Assembly (NCBI RefSeq): GCF_000327385.1
Contig: NW_008708458.1
Coordinates: 2,299,401 to 2,363,400, forward strand
DNA from: Lottia gigantea
Taxonomy: Eukaryota > Mollusca > Gastropoda > Lottiidae
Direction of reading: 5' to 3'
Length of the DNA: 64,000 nucleotides
A program made the position numbers and the translations under genes. Under the pieces are notes generated by a model. That model was not told where the DNA came from. It did no database searches and saw only the letters and a list, made by a program, of their open reading frames with translations. This document shows positions 11,469 to 23,200 of the stretch, in pieces (the stretch's first letter is position 1; every line of letters begins with the position of its first letter).

Positions 11469-11483
11469 GAGGGGGGGGGGGGG
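11469..11483. repeat. poly-G run
   Basis: A run of about 14 G ('ggaggggggg...gagata') is striking in this AT-rich window. It could fold as a G-quadruplex or be a replication-slippage tract. Its exact length is prone to sequencing error. Confidence 0.7.
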
Positions 11484-11644
11484 AGATAACATATATTATG
11501 ATGCTATTGTGGTCTGGTATTGATTACGATTTCTCTTGCGGGGGCTGCGTCATTTCCGGTTAACTCTTTCTGGAATTACAGGAACCACAGGCATCGGACG
11601 AAGAATTGGAATGTGCCAAACAAAAGTCAAAGTGTCCCTGATGC

Positions 11645-11652
11645 ACATAAAA
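11645..11652 (+). promoter_or_regulatory. TATA-like box of the small secreted-peptide gene
   Basis: 'cataaaaa' lies about 100 bases before the ATG at 11746, which would allow a leader of about 70 bases. Confidence 0.35.
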
Positions 11653-11745
11653 AGGCTTGAAAACCTCTTTGAGTTGTTAGAAGTAATCTAACTATCGTAG
11701 ATCGAGGTCTTCTTGTGAAATCAATGATAACATTTGTAACTGAAA

Positions 11746-14700
11746 ATGAAGTACCTGGTTGTTTTCGCATTCGCTGCTCTAGTTGCTATGGTTACTGTAG
11801 AATCGGGAACTAATCGTAAGTAATGTAGTTTTGGTTTAAATCAGAAGTGTAATTTTGAAACTTTTTGGGGGGAATGAAGGACTTAACTTGAAAGATAGAA
11901 CCTGTACGTCTATTTCGGAACGAAGTAGTAGAGGAAATAAAGGGACAGGTTTGACAGCGAGAGTTATTGCAAGGAGAAACTGTAGAATTTTTGGCAGAAA
12001 ATCTTCTCGAGTAGCCACGTTCTCGCAATTTTTGAAAACAATAGAATATGCCTCCTCGAAGTCTTTCTTGCGAGTGCAAATTCGATGAAATTTGTGACTT
12101 AATAATGCCAGAAAAGTATGTTCCGGATGAAAAGATGATTTGAATAAAAGTTGGTATCAGTGGATTTGAAATAAACTTTAATATCTAGAGAATGAATCTC
12201 TTTGTCGCTAAAAATGGAAGTTAATTTTGGTTGTTATTGAGAATATTAAAATATTCCCAAAATTCATCAAGTGTATGAGTCCAAATCAAGAAAATAACAT
12301 CAAGGAATCTTACATAAAAAATTGGTACTTTGGGACAGAGTGAAACTTCTTTTTCCCATTCTACCATGAAAATGTTAGCAGTGGAAGGAGCAAAACGTTT
12401 TCCCATGGCAGTTTCTGAAGCCTGAAGATCAACTGTTTCATTAAAAGTGAAGTCATTGCGTTTCAAACAAATTTCTAAAAGAATTTCTTTATCTGCATGG
12501 TCTCTCGGGCTCGCTCGAATACCTGCTTTATAGCGCGTAATCCGGAATCATTATCGATTCGCGTATGCATACATGTTCTGAACGTCTAAGGACACTAAAA
12601 GGGCATCTTCTGGGATATTTTTTTTATTTTCTCAACAAAGCCGTTGGTATCTTTGATATAGGCAGGATGTGTTGACGCAAAAGCAAATAAAAAGTTATCA
12701 ATGTATTCTGATACCCTGTACGCCTCGCTTGCACAATCCGATATTACGGGTGTCCTTTAGGAATTCTATTGGGTAGGAACCATTCAGTTTCGGAATGTTT
12801 ATGAATTTTTGGGAGAGTGTATAGATGTCTCTGACGTGGTTCTTGATCTGGTTTTAGGTAATCAAATTGTTTTGGTTTAATATTGTCTTTATCAAGTAAA
12901 TTTTTAAAAATATTTGTTATTAATTTAGAGGTTTCTTTATAGATTGGATCCTGCAAACGAGTGTAATGTTCAGGATTGAACATTGAACTGTGTTTCGGCC
13001 TCATCAAGATAATCCTGCCTATTTAAGATCACGCAACAACTACCCTTATCACTTATTTTGATAACAATATTCTTGTCATTTTTTAGAGCCTTCAAAGCAG
13101 TACGTTCCTCGTGAGAAAGATTGTCTTTTTCGTTTACTAAAGGCAACTAGATCATTCATTTCTTTAAAAGTGTCCAAAATGTCTTTGTTCATACAACTAT
13201 CCGCGGGCGTAAATTTAGATTTTTCTACTAACTGAGTGATAGGACCACGAGAAGACGTGTTTCTATCAAAGTAGTTTTATTTCAAATTTCTTTCGAATCT
13301 CTTGGTTGCTTCCACTAATTGGATGCGTGATGAGAGATTCTTGGAAGGTATGAACTTCAGACCTTTATCTAAGATTGTATGTTCATGTGAAGAGAGGACT
13401 CTGGGAACCCCCACTTCCAGTTTAAAGTGCTTGGGTATTGGCGATGAAGTCCACCCAGTGATCATAAATGGCTTTGGCTGTCATTGGCGTCCAATGGATA
13501 TCGTCTCCTCTGACTTTGATGATTGTATCTGCGTAGGGAATGATGGTGGTATCTGGTGGCTATATGAATTAAAGTTATCCAAATTCTTGCTGTCTATTTT
13601 ATTTTTGAGTCGAAAAGTATGAGCTGTAGGTATGTGGGTGATATAGATCTGGGAACTGGGAAATACGAAAGAAGCCTTAGAAATAAGGTTGTTCATTTTC
13701 TCCATGATGGTTTCACTATAGCTTCACTTCTGTTTTTGAGATCGACATGGAAAATAATATGATCAGGGTCGATGCTGTGTTAGCTGCTGGTTGATGTTGA
13801 TATTTTTTCAAGATCTGAATAATGTGATCTATTTTTGCTCCTGGGTAAGACTCGATCTGAGTATTTTGCCTCACCTTGGCTTTATCAATTCTTTTCAGAT
13901 TAGATGACCCCACGAGGAGAATTGGTTTCACAATAGCAGGCAATGTTCACGAGTCTTTATTTTGATTGGCATGATATTAGGATGATACATCGAAACTGGG
14001 TCGATGAATTCAATTTTCATGAGAGCTGCTAAGATCCATTTTTGGGTCGCTATGTTTCGAGAATTAATACCATGACAGAAGCCAAATTTAGCATAACTTT
14101 TGGTGTCTATACAAGGCTGAACCATTGATGGGCCCATATATAGACATTGGCGGATATTCTACAATGTTTCTGTGCCCCACAAGGTAACAAAATACAGTCG
14201 AGATGTTGTCTTAACTTACGGGGTTGTACGAAGCAGTGTTTTACCGTATTGGTCATAGAGGCATCGCCAAATATTTGGCAATATCTTGTAATATGTTTCC
14301 TACTTATTCTTAAGCTTTTAACAAAAAATATCGAGCCTTTATGAGGCCCAGCACCAAAACCAGTTTAAGCTGCTCACTGCTTGCTTGCCTATACTCCTTT
14401 TTACCCTTTTTAAAACAAATTCAGTTTGATCAAGTAGTTAACATAAATGTAAATAGCATATTTCAAAAATATTTTTAGATATAATATACCACGTTTTTGC
14501 ATACTTAACCTTTAAAATTGTGTTAAAAAATTATTAGCAGGATTTTTCTGGTTAAAGTTTTCAGATTCTATTTTTTGTGAAGAGTTTTCATGAATTTCAG
14601 CAACAGAATACCCTAACAAATCTCTTTCGGAATAAGATTCAGGTCAGTTTTTTCTGTAAATGAATAAAACTTGTGTTCGGTTTCAAACTTAACGATGTAT

Positions 14701-14757
14701 TCCTTCATTTCCTTACAGGAATGTGAAGAGCGGTGTGGAAGAGGGAGCCAGTTATAA
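11746..14757 (+). CDS. small secreted Cys-containing peptide gene, model incomplete
   Basis: Exon 1 (11746-11815) encodes a clear signal peptide, MKYLVVFAFAALVAMVTVES, and ends in phase 1 at 'aatc|gtaagt'. Two short downstream exons fit each other: 14601-14642 (after 'gaatttcag'), then 14719-14757 (after 'ttccttacag'), giving QQNTLTNLFRNKIQ then ECEERCGRGSQL and a stop. They begin in phase 0, so at least one linking exon is missing. A Cys-rich stretch at about 14197-14245 (RCCLNLRGCTKQCF) is tempting, but its splice phases do not join cleanly. The product would be a short secreted peptide (mucus, defence or hormone type) of unknown function. A Penelope-like remnant fills most of the first intron. 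Confidence 0.4.
11822..14140 (-). mobile_element. Penelope-like retroelement remnant
   Basis: Read on the minus strand, the pieces come in the family's order. From 14137 to about 13480 runs an N-terminal region with a segment like SGNH esterases (LLVGSSNLKRI, then SYPGAKIDHIIQILKKY). Next comes a 'KGLKFIPS' block (about 13360), then the 'YTLPKIHK' motif typical of Penelope reverse transcriptases (about 12800), then 'TAMGKRFAPSTANIFM' and the catalytic-strand region (12466-12221), and last a 'CNNSRCQTCPF' linker that precedes the GIY-YIG nuclease (12079-11822). It is broken in several places and the nuclease itself is missing. It ends a few bases from the splice donor of the peptide gene. Confidence 0.75.
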
Positions 14758-15225
14758 TGTTCTTTATCTACTGAGAATATAAGCAGACTGTCAGCTACAA
14801 TTTCATTAATGAATACAAATATATTTTGTCTTGTTGTCTACATATTTTTTATGCTCTAGGTTTTAGTTCAGTATCGATATTAAAAATCTAAATCTTTGGC
14901 TACTTTTATAATATAAACTGTTAAACAGAAACCATAGAATTTGATTGAACAATATGTACATCCGGAGAGCAATCAATCTGGTTTCTGCGTCGGTAACTTG
15001 ACTGTCATCGTCTACTTAACACACACACATATATTTCTATCGTGTTTCCCTCCTACAAGTAAACCTCGCATTAGGCTACCTGACACTGAACCTGAACAGT
15101 ACCGGACCAACAGACCAATCAAGCACTCATATGATAGGACATACAGAATATTAATGTCTGAAATTTGGTGTCAGAAATATTTAGGGCATAAAACTATATG
15201 ATCTTTAATACAAATGCCCTATCTC
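14758..15225. other. AT-rich stretch, no gene seen
   Basis: This is probably 3' untranslated and intergenic DNA after the peptide gene. A small CA run lies at about 15021-15030. Nothing else is supported. Confidence 0.4.
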
Positions 15226-15640
15226 ACTCATCAGTCGCAGCGAATCAAGCGAACATCGAAAGGCGCATATTCTCACCATGGCGATGAAACATCTCCGAGA
15301 GGTCGCCAGACCGGATGACAACCAATTTACCCGGGAGTCACGAGGACGTCGCAGCAAGGTCTCCCAGATGTCTTGTAGGTTGATACATATCCGTCAGCAC
15401 GCACCAGTCACTTGATCTATAGCGCGAGTGAAGCAACGTCGCGGAAACGCTGCTACAACTTCTTCTCAGTCTCTAATAGGCTTCGGAAAAATCGCGTAGA
15501 CACCTCTCTCGCAGACAAAATTAGTCTTCGCAACTTCGCCGCAACAGATAGAAACAACGCGAAGACGTTTTGGAGACCTATTGGAGACTCGAGTCGCCAA
15601 CTGGTCGCCAACTAGTCTCTAGACCAGCGCGATGGACCCT
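15226..15640. repeat. CpG-rich island, probably a mobile-element body
   Basis: An abrupt rise in G+C and CpG, with repeated words 'gtcgcca', 'gtctcc' and 'gagacc', sets this block off from both flanks. It holds a plus-strand frame at 15412-15615 with no known likeness. No terminal repeats were found. Confidence 0.35.
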
Positions 15641-16033
15641 TTTAGGGGCTTTCAAACAAACCCATATAACACCAACATTCTCTTAGAACAGCGACATAGT
15701 TCCCTTAGCATTATAGGTACTTATCGTATATAAGGTTAAAAACAAGCCCAACTGTTTCAAGATGGCGCTTGTATTGGAATGTCTATAAATATATAATAAG
15801 CCATCTGTTTTTTCATCAATACATTTTCATTCGATCATATATAATATTTGTTAAAAATTACGTTTTACATTTGCAGAAAGTAAAAATCCATATTCAAGAT
15901 TACGACTAAAGCTGGAGTATACGCCATATATGTATTTCTTCGTAATACAGAAATTGTGAACGTTAGTTAGCAACACACAATGCGACTCTATGAACTCGTG
16001 CTGCAGACTGTCAGATTTGAACGTACAGATTGA

Positions 16034-16347
16034 ACGCCATTCTTTTTGACCAATCATACTAGTCTCAGAAACGGGATTTTTTTTAGTCCAAGTCAATGAG
16101 TAATAGTGTTCACAGTCCACCGTCTAAATTTGAGCCTTCAAGTCCATGTGTGTCCATAATTATCCACGCTTTAATGCCGACTCGTCATTTTAAGATACTC
16201 TGTGATATATAGAGAAGACATATATAGAAAAAGTTCCTAGTTTAAGGTATTTTTGAAGGAATTACACAATTTTCGTATATTTCTATTACTACTTACATAT
16301 TTTCAATACTCAAATTAACCCGCTAAAATGGCGCATTTGTCCCTTAA
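16034..16347 (-). mobile_element. TTAAAGGGAC MITE copy
   Basis: Ends 'gtcccttaa' at 16339-16347. Inside it shares 'gaccaatcatac', 'taatagtgttcacagtccaccgtc' and 'aatttgagccttcaa' with the copies at 42203-42473 and 43853-43980. Its left end is eroded. It has no coding capacity. Confidence 0.65.
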
Positions 16348-16912
16348 AATCAATAGTCCATACAATAACAGGTACAATGCATTGTTTGGCGCAAACTCAA
16401 CTGTTTGTCTTCGTTACCCCACTGTTTTGGTTAATTTTCCATCGACGTCTATATACATATTAACCTGTCGTTAAAGATGTGTTCCCTTATTTTCATTTAT
16501 GAAAATGAAAACGAAAATACTGATATGAATAGTAAGTAGAAATGTTCTAATGACTTGGAAAAATACCAGTTTGTCTCACATGTCCATAAGTAATTCATAA
16601 TAAGCTAATTTAGAAGAGAATTACCAGCAGAATTCTCCAATAAGTGACCGATCAGGAAAGGTCATTATGCAAAAACAACAAAACCACATAATAAAATAAA
16701 ATATTTAGTTCAGTTTTACTGACAATAGGTACATTACAGATATTAAAAATGTTATTTAAGAGAACAAAACATGAGCATTTAAAAATATGAAAATATTAAT
16801 TATCAAATTACAGATTTCTGTATCCTTTTAATTTAAAAAAGAAACTTTTCAGATTATATAGAACGATTTGTTAAGACAATACTGCTTGTTTGAATTATTT
16901 TAATTCTGGACG
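16348..16912. other. AT-rich intergenic stretch
   Basis: No protein-like frame, repeat or promoter motif could be supported. Confidence 0.4.
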
Positions 16913-17009
16913 CGTATTCTCGAAATGATCTTAGCGCTAGGATATCCTAGGTCAAACTCTTAACATTGTTTTAAGGATATTCTTACGCTAAGATCGTTTC
17001 GAGAATACG
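16913..17009. repeat. 97-bp hairpin MITE
   Basis: Arms 16913-16950 ('cgtattctcgaaatgatctt...') and 16972-17009 ('...aagatcgtttcgagaatacg') are reverse complements with few mismatches around a loop of about 21 bp. The whole unit would fold into one stem. Its size and shape are those of a miniature foldback element. Confidence 0.8.
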
Positions 17010-17576
17010 TTGTCTGGCCAGAACAAAAATGATAATCAATTGGGATTATTCACCTTCAAATATCAATGTATTGAATCTAGATATTTTATTTTCATCTTTT
17101 GTCTGTACCGCTACACTTGACATCCATGATTTAAGGGGGTTTTTCTCTCAAATTGAATTTTTCATCAAAAGTCAATGAATATCCCGGAATTCCTTGAACA
17201 TGGTAAGAAAATCTTTTCTGGAAACGAAACATCAAGGTATGCATTTGAATAAGATTGTGCATGATCAGTATATCATTAATTTTATGGATCAAAAATATTT
17301 CGCATTTCTCAGTTTGAAACATCTAAATCAAACGAACAATCATCAAAAAAAAACAATTTAAGGAAAGCGTAAAAACTCTTACAAAATAACAATTATATAC
17401 TATCAAAACTAAAAACAATCAAACGTGTCCTTTTCTTAAAGGCAAACAACAAAACAAATAAACAAATACAACCTTTTCTTAAAAAGACATAACAGATTAA
17501 TGAGTAATGAGCATATTTAAAAAGTAGTAAAAATTGAAATACAAAAAGTGTATATTCGAGCATACTCCAAGAAGAT
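17010..17576. other. A-rich stretch, no gene seen
   Basis: The minus-strand frame at 17131-17322 has no recognisable likeness. Long A-rich text occurs around 17340-17560. Confidence 0.4.
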
Positions 17577-17795
17577 TCCTTTTCACATGATTTTAACTCT
17601 TCCTTTCACATGATCTTAACTCTTCCTTTCACATGATCTTAACTCTTCCTTTCACATGATCTTAACTCTTCCTTTCACATGATCTGAACTTTATTTCACA
17701 TGATCTGAACTTTATTTCACATGATCTGAACTTTATTTCACATGATCTGAACTTTTTTTCACATAATCTGAACTTTGTTTCACATGATCTGAAAT
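17577..17795. repeat. minisatellite of 21-24 bp with two unit types
   Basis: About four to five units of 'ttcacatgatcttaactcttcct' (17584-17680) pass into about six units of 'ttcacatgatctgaactttat' (17675-17790). The change from one variant block to the next shows local expansion of each type. On the minus strand it reads as a repeated SCEIKFR frame, probably chance. Confidence 0.85.
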
Positions 17796-18116
17796 CGTAC
17801 AACTTAAATCTGGCTAACCCGAGAACACAGATGTCAAAATGGCAGCCCCAATGCAAAGTTCATCAATTTTACCATGCCTTTCAAAAACCAATCAAACATA
17901 AACTTTCTCAACATTTGAATAAAACCAGTGGATCGTGAAATAGATTTAGGAAACTTAGAAGTCTAGTCAAATATACACTATAAGGCACAATGATAATAAC
18001 TTTGATTATAATCCAGAACTATGTTGATGCTTTGGTAGGATAAAACAGTTTCTGTTGCAGGTATTACTTCAAGATCCATTTCTGAAAATAATGGTGACCT
18101 TCACCTTTATACCGGA
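17796..18116. other. 3' flank of the unknown minus-strand gene
   Basis: No coding signal. It probably includes the 3' untranslated region of the gene ending at 18117. Confidence 0.4.
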
Positions 18117-19544
18117 TCAATGTTGTCTACTGGAAGAGGGAGGTGGAGATAACTCTATAACTTTTTGAGATTTGTTTGAAGTTGTAACATCTTCTTTCCG
18201 GTTTCTATTACAATTCATCAAGGAATGCAGAGTTGACCTTAACCTGACTGGGTAAACCACGTGATCAGCATCATCCAATAAAAATTCTAGTTCTTTCTTT
18301 AACCTTACACCGGAGTTTTGCCGTTTCGTGTTAATGGGGGGTGGCTTGGTATTCTGAAAATGGAAATGATTGCTTACTTTCCAGTTATTAACATTTCGTG
18401 TAAGCAATTCAATTTTATTGATTTAATGTTACCCCACACAATATGTTAGAAATATGATATTCGAATACAAGACGTTTTTGAAAACATCAATTTAACTGTG
18501 GGTAGTATTAGACCTCTGATCCATAGGATCTGCTTGAGTTTATGTTGAATATATTATGAAATGAGGTATCTTTTGCTTCCATGTTTCTATTTTTTACAAA
18601 GTTATCGCAATAACTTACTGAAGGTGTGGTTTGTACTGGTTCTTTATTGGGAACATTTAACCTGATTTCTTTATCCGTTGAGGGTTTGCTTTCAATCTGA
18701 AATAAAAGAGAAAATCATAGAGATACTTGCCAACAACAATAATCAAATAGATTCAGCCGTTGCTTCCAGCTGCTCTTTGTAGCAAAAAAAACGTCTTCAT
18801 TAGCCAACATGGTGCATAAAAGTAGGAGGTAAAACTCCATTCATTTCATTGTCATTTTCTTTGTAGCAAAAAAAAAATAGCTAATGATACGAACTACAAA
18901 ACGGAATAACATCGGTTGCAGGAAAATAACTATGCATATGAGGAATTATATCAACTATAAATGGGGAAAATTTCAACGAAAGTAGGATCAGGTGTCTAGA
19001 ATATAAGCATACCCAGGCTGGCGCCACCATTGAAAGTTTGGCTTGAGCAAGAATTTAAAGGAGATATCCGAATATGAGAATGTTTTGGAGAAGCTGAAAA
19101 TAGGTTAAAGATACAGTATCCTACTTTTTCATCAGTGTTATCTGAATCCGATACTGTTGCTGGAATACCACGATCTTTTGGTGGCTTCCTACCAAATTGA
19201 AGACGTCTTCGTGCTTTAGTAATGGATGCTAAAAATAAAATACAACCAAACTACAAATCATCGTTAACAGATTGGGCGGTGATATTTATCAGTAACAGAA
19301 TGTCACTGTTGGATTGTAGGCGAACTAGAGTCATCGGATTGTTACACAGATAGTTGCAAATCAATTCTGATAAAAAATGAATATTTTAGAAAACCGCACA
19401 CTCTTATAATTCAGATTATCAATATATTATATACGTACGAGGATGTTTGTCACTGGATGAGCTGGTCGGAGTTTGCTGGGTAGGAGTATAGTGACCATTT
19501 CTTCTGCTAGCCTCGTATCGTCTAGTCTTCTTCCTTGAACCCAT
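18117..19544 (-). CDS. unrecognised basic protein, four exons, 174 residues
   Basis: Exons 19544-19439, 19228-19125, 18696-18619 and 18353-18117 join in phase with canonical GT/AG borders and give a complete 174-residue protein from MGSRKKTRRYEAS to SSSRQH. It is rich in Lys, Arg, Ser and Pro and mostly low in order. It has a basic patch (RRRLQFGRKPPKDRG), a short conserved-looking acidic/hydrophobic stretch (KKELEFLLDDADHVVYPVRL) and a Pro/Ser tail. There is no signal peptide or membrane segment. The composition suggests a nuclear or chromatin-linked protein, but I do not recognise it. Its start lies 675 bp from that of the divergent THEG/SPMAP2 gene. Confidence 0.75.
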
Positions 19545-20219
19545 TTCATTCGATAAGTGGCACACTGTAATGACAAACAATGTATTTCATTTGAGATTAT
19601 GAACATTAAAACATCTGGAATGCATTGTATTGATCAATAGAAACACTGGAAATACAAACAATTCATTTCATTGGGCATTATGCTCATTTCAAGCAAATAA
19701 AACTCATTTCATTTGTCAACGGGCATACTGGAGTGACAAATATCATTTGACATTATGCTCAGCATTGACCCATAAAACAAAATGGAATACTAAATTTAAG
19801 CGTTTTTTGTACCCAATATGTCAATCAACAGAGAAGAAAACATTACCACATCGGCGACCAATATGGATTAGGGATATCAATTCAAAGGTCCTCGAAAGGT
19901 CCATACACAATATTATGATGCGTGCAATTAAATTCAAGAACAAAACCGAAATATCTCATACAAAATACCAAGGTATCACCTTTCTGTCTCGTCTAATTAA
20001 AGACCGGGTTATCTAAACGTGGTTATTCATTAATTATATACATTATTCATTATAGTCGCTTGTTCGATACACCCACTCAAGGCAACAATTTAGTACTACA
20101 CAATATCTTGTGGTCTTATTAGTTGTCGAATCGTGGTGGAGGTCTTTAACTATTTATAAAGTATAGATATCAGTTGAAGTTTAGACTAAGAGAGATCATG
20201 TTGAATTGTAATTGTATTC
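19545..20219. promoter_or_regulatory. divergent intergenic region between the unknown gene and THEG/SPMAP2
   Basis: Two genes start outward from this 675-bp stretch. No TATA box stands out. A plus-strand frame (19630-20016) is open for 128 codons but resembles nothing and lacks coding bias. Shared control is inference. Confidence 0.4.
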
Positions 20220-23200
20220 ATGGGACCGAAAAAGAACGGTAAGTAGAATGCAATTACTCTACATTATAAAGTCCATCGAGAATGAAATTCATGCTATACA
20301 ATGGTAAGCATGCACATCTTGATGAACACGATCAAACTGGATGTATTTCAATGTCAGTCTCTCTGACTAGCATCTATAAACCGTATATTTAGAAATTCGG
20401 CGACTTCGACTACATCGATCGGCTTTATGATCACGTATTCCAATTGTTTAGATAGATAGTCCCGATTCAGTGCCCATTAACGTCCGCTACAACAAAATCC
20501 GCACGACATATGCTTCACATAAAAAAGTAAAACTATGCAACAAAATTCATATAGCTAGAAAGTAGAAAATGAGCCTCTGATGGCACCTGTGATTTTTCGG
20601 TCGTCTTTATGCTCATGTCGAATACCACAGATTGACTTAACTGAAAGTACTGTAAAGAACTACAGAACGTTCGGAACAAGATCGCGTTACAAGATCGCGC
20701 GTTAAAATTCAAATACGCAAATGGTATATTCTTACAAGTATTCGAAGCCGGCTAAGCATGCAGGGGCAAATCCAGGGCCTATTTCGCTCTAGCAACCAAA
20801 GTGGCAACAGTCTGTATGCCTGGAACTCAACCATCGTCGAATAAAAGTCCTGCTTATCTATTTATGTTCAAAAGGGAATGTAATTTTTGCTGCAGAAAAC
20901 TCTCATTTGCAACTGGAAGCGATATTTATGAAAGGGTGAGAAGCAAAATAATTTAAAGCAAACAATTTTGTTATTTGTCTAGGAGCACGCCCACATTTAC
21001 TAACGGCATTTTCCATTTTACGAGCATAGATTTGTGTTAGCGTTCCATAAATTAAAGGAAATTGAACGCCCAAGCTGTCCCGGAGTAGTCGATGTAGTTA
21101 TCTTACAATTTTGAAAATTTTTAAATTTATTCTCTATGATTTCTATTTTACCAATATTAATTCATTCATTCACTCAATTTGTATATCTATACTTCACTTT
21201 CTATTTTCTATCTGTTTGTATGACGTTTATCTATGTTGAAATCTTCAAAATTGGAGGAAATAAAGGAGTATATAAATGTGCAAGAGCAATGGTTTACGCA
21301 TATCGATTTAACCGATTACCAAATCCCTAGTCGTCAGTCAGCCTAACCTACATTACAATATCACAGTCGTATATCTGGTATAAATCATTAATCCTCTATA
21401 ACCATTCAATCAAGCACGTTAATCTCTTCTATACCTTACACACTACTAATCTTCTTAATCCCACCCGCTACCGGGTGATATCAACATATGACGTCACGAT
21501 AGAACGTTGCTACGTGACGTTTAGAACAATAGGATCTAGTTAGTCGATTGAGTGGCAAGCTGGGATATAGGTATAGGGCTTCGATCTGCGAAAGCAACAT
21601 TTTCTGTCCTGTATTCGTTTTGTGTTGTGTTTTGGAATAAAACTGAATGAAATATCGTTTGTAAAAAAGGCAGGATTTCCATAGAACCATGACGGAAGTC
21701 GAAGGTAATTTGTTACTTTAAAATATTCTAATCTACCAGTGGTTATAATTACTAAAAGCCAGAAAGATACGTTAAATGCAGTTGTAACCCAACATTGCAT
21801 ACAATGGGAAATGTATTATCAATATTATAAATCTTGAAAATTGTTTTATATACTACAAAGAAATACACCTGGATCAAGATAGGATAGCATAAATGTATAA
21901 GAGTCCATAAGATCAAATCATGATACTAACTATCTGTATCATAAGAGAAGATATGGGTGGTCTATGCTCCTTGGAGAATTAGTTACCACAGGTTGGGCAT
22001 GCATGCAGACCAAGAGCAATTCTTGAAACCACAGTGAGTGCGTTCGGGAGACTACGTCTTGTGTTCGACCACCTGTCTTATGTAGATCTATATAAAGAGG
22101 ACCATATTGTTTAAACCGGCGTAAACAAACCTATCTGATCTATATATAATTAATAGTATCATGTTTCCAATTTAATCCATGAACAAGATCATTTAATATT
22201 TTAATACCCCACATGGCTCAGTACAGATCAATTCGACCCCCGACTGTTAAACACTGGTCTATTCTGTAGAGTTGAAATTGAATTCTTCAGGGTTGACATA
22301 AAAGTGAAATGTCGAAGTTAAACCTCCGATGGTGGCGTTGGTGAGGGCGGGTTGGGGATGGGATTGGCCACCAGTTTAGAATTTCTTATCATTGAGTTTA
22401 TTTATGCCTCGTGTTGTGAGCCCTCCTAGATAATTCCATGGTCCCCACTCAGCCCTCCGCCTTATGATGATAGAGACGGCACTGGCCCTGGGTTCTCAGC
22501 AATTACCCATTCCTTGTTACCTTATTGCAAGACACAATGCCTCATTTCCTGGCTTGAAAATATGTCTTGTAATTAAAGTAGAGCACAGTATGACGGGAAT
22601 GGAATGGAAGTTCTAATAAAACGGCATTGTTTATCAAGAATCTGTTCTCCAAGAAATGAATATTTATTTGAAAATCGAAGGCTGAATACAAATATTTTTG
22701 TATTTTCAATATATAACCATATTACTAAATTCCCTATAAATCTAATTTACAGCAAATAGACGCGGAGAGGGCTTCCCAGAGAAAGGTATAACGATGCTTT
22801 ACCTCATTTTCTGCACATTGTACACATTTGCATGCACGGCTGTCATAGAGCACATTGAAGCTGCACTTCTACACTTTCACTGCACAAACTTGTGTTTGCA
22901 CCCAATGCATTAACTTAATACGTTCTGAATTTGATTTTCATAAATAATAATAATTATTGTTAAGTTACAACAATGTTGGGACTTTCGAGGCATTCGACAG
23001 CTCCTTCATATATTAAATGTTGTGCCTTATCTCGTTCTTTAAGTTCTTTGGGTGCCTTGATTATTTGAGCCAAAAACGTTTCCAATACCAATCTTGTCAA
23101 TCGTGCTATCCCTGCATTGTGAATAATTATTGTTTTGACATACTTGACTTTTCTATTTTTTAGGTCTGTAAACAATTCGTGCTATTTAGAATTTGCATTT

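Noticed and set aside
12744-13943. Minus-strand frames considered as host genes
   Set aside because: Their motifs and order are those of a Penelope-like element.
17577-17795. Possible CRISPR-like array
   Set aside because: Units are directly joined with no unique spacers, and the context is a eukaryotic genome.
19630-20016. 128-codon plus-strand frame between the two divergent genes
   Set aside because: No protein likeness. It lies in the shared promoter region and has an AT-driven composition.
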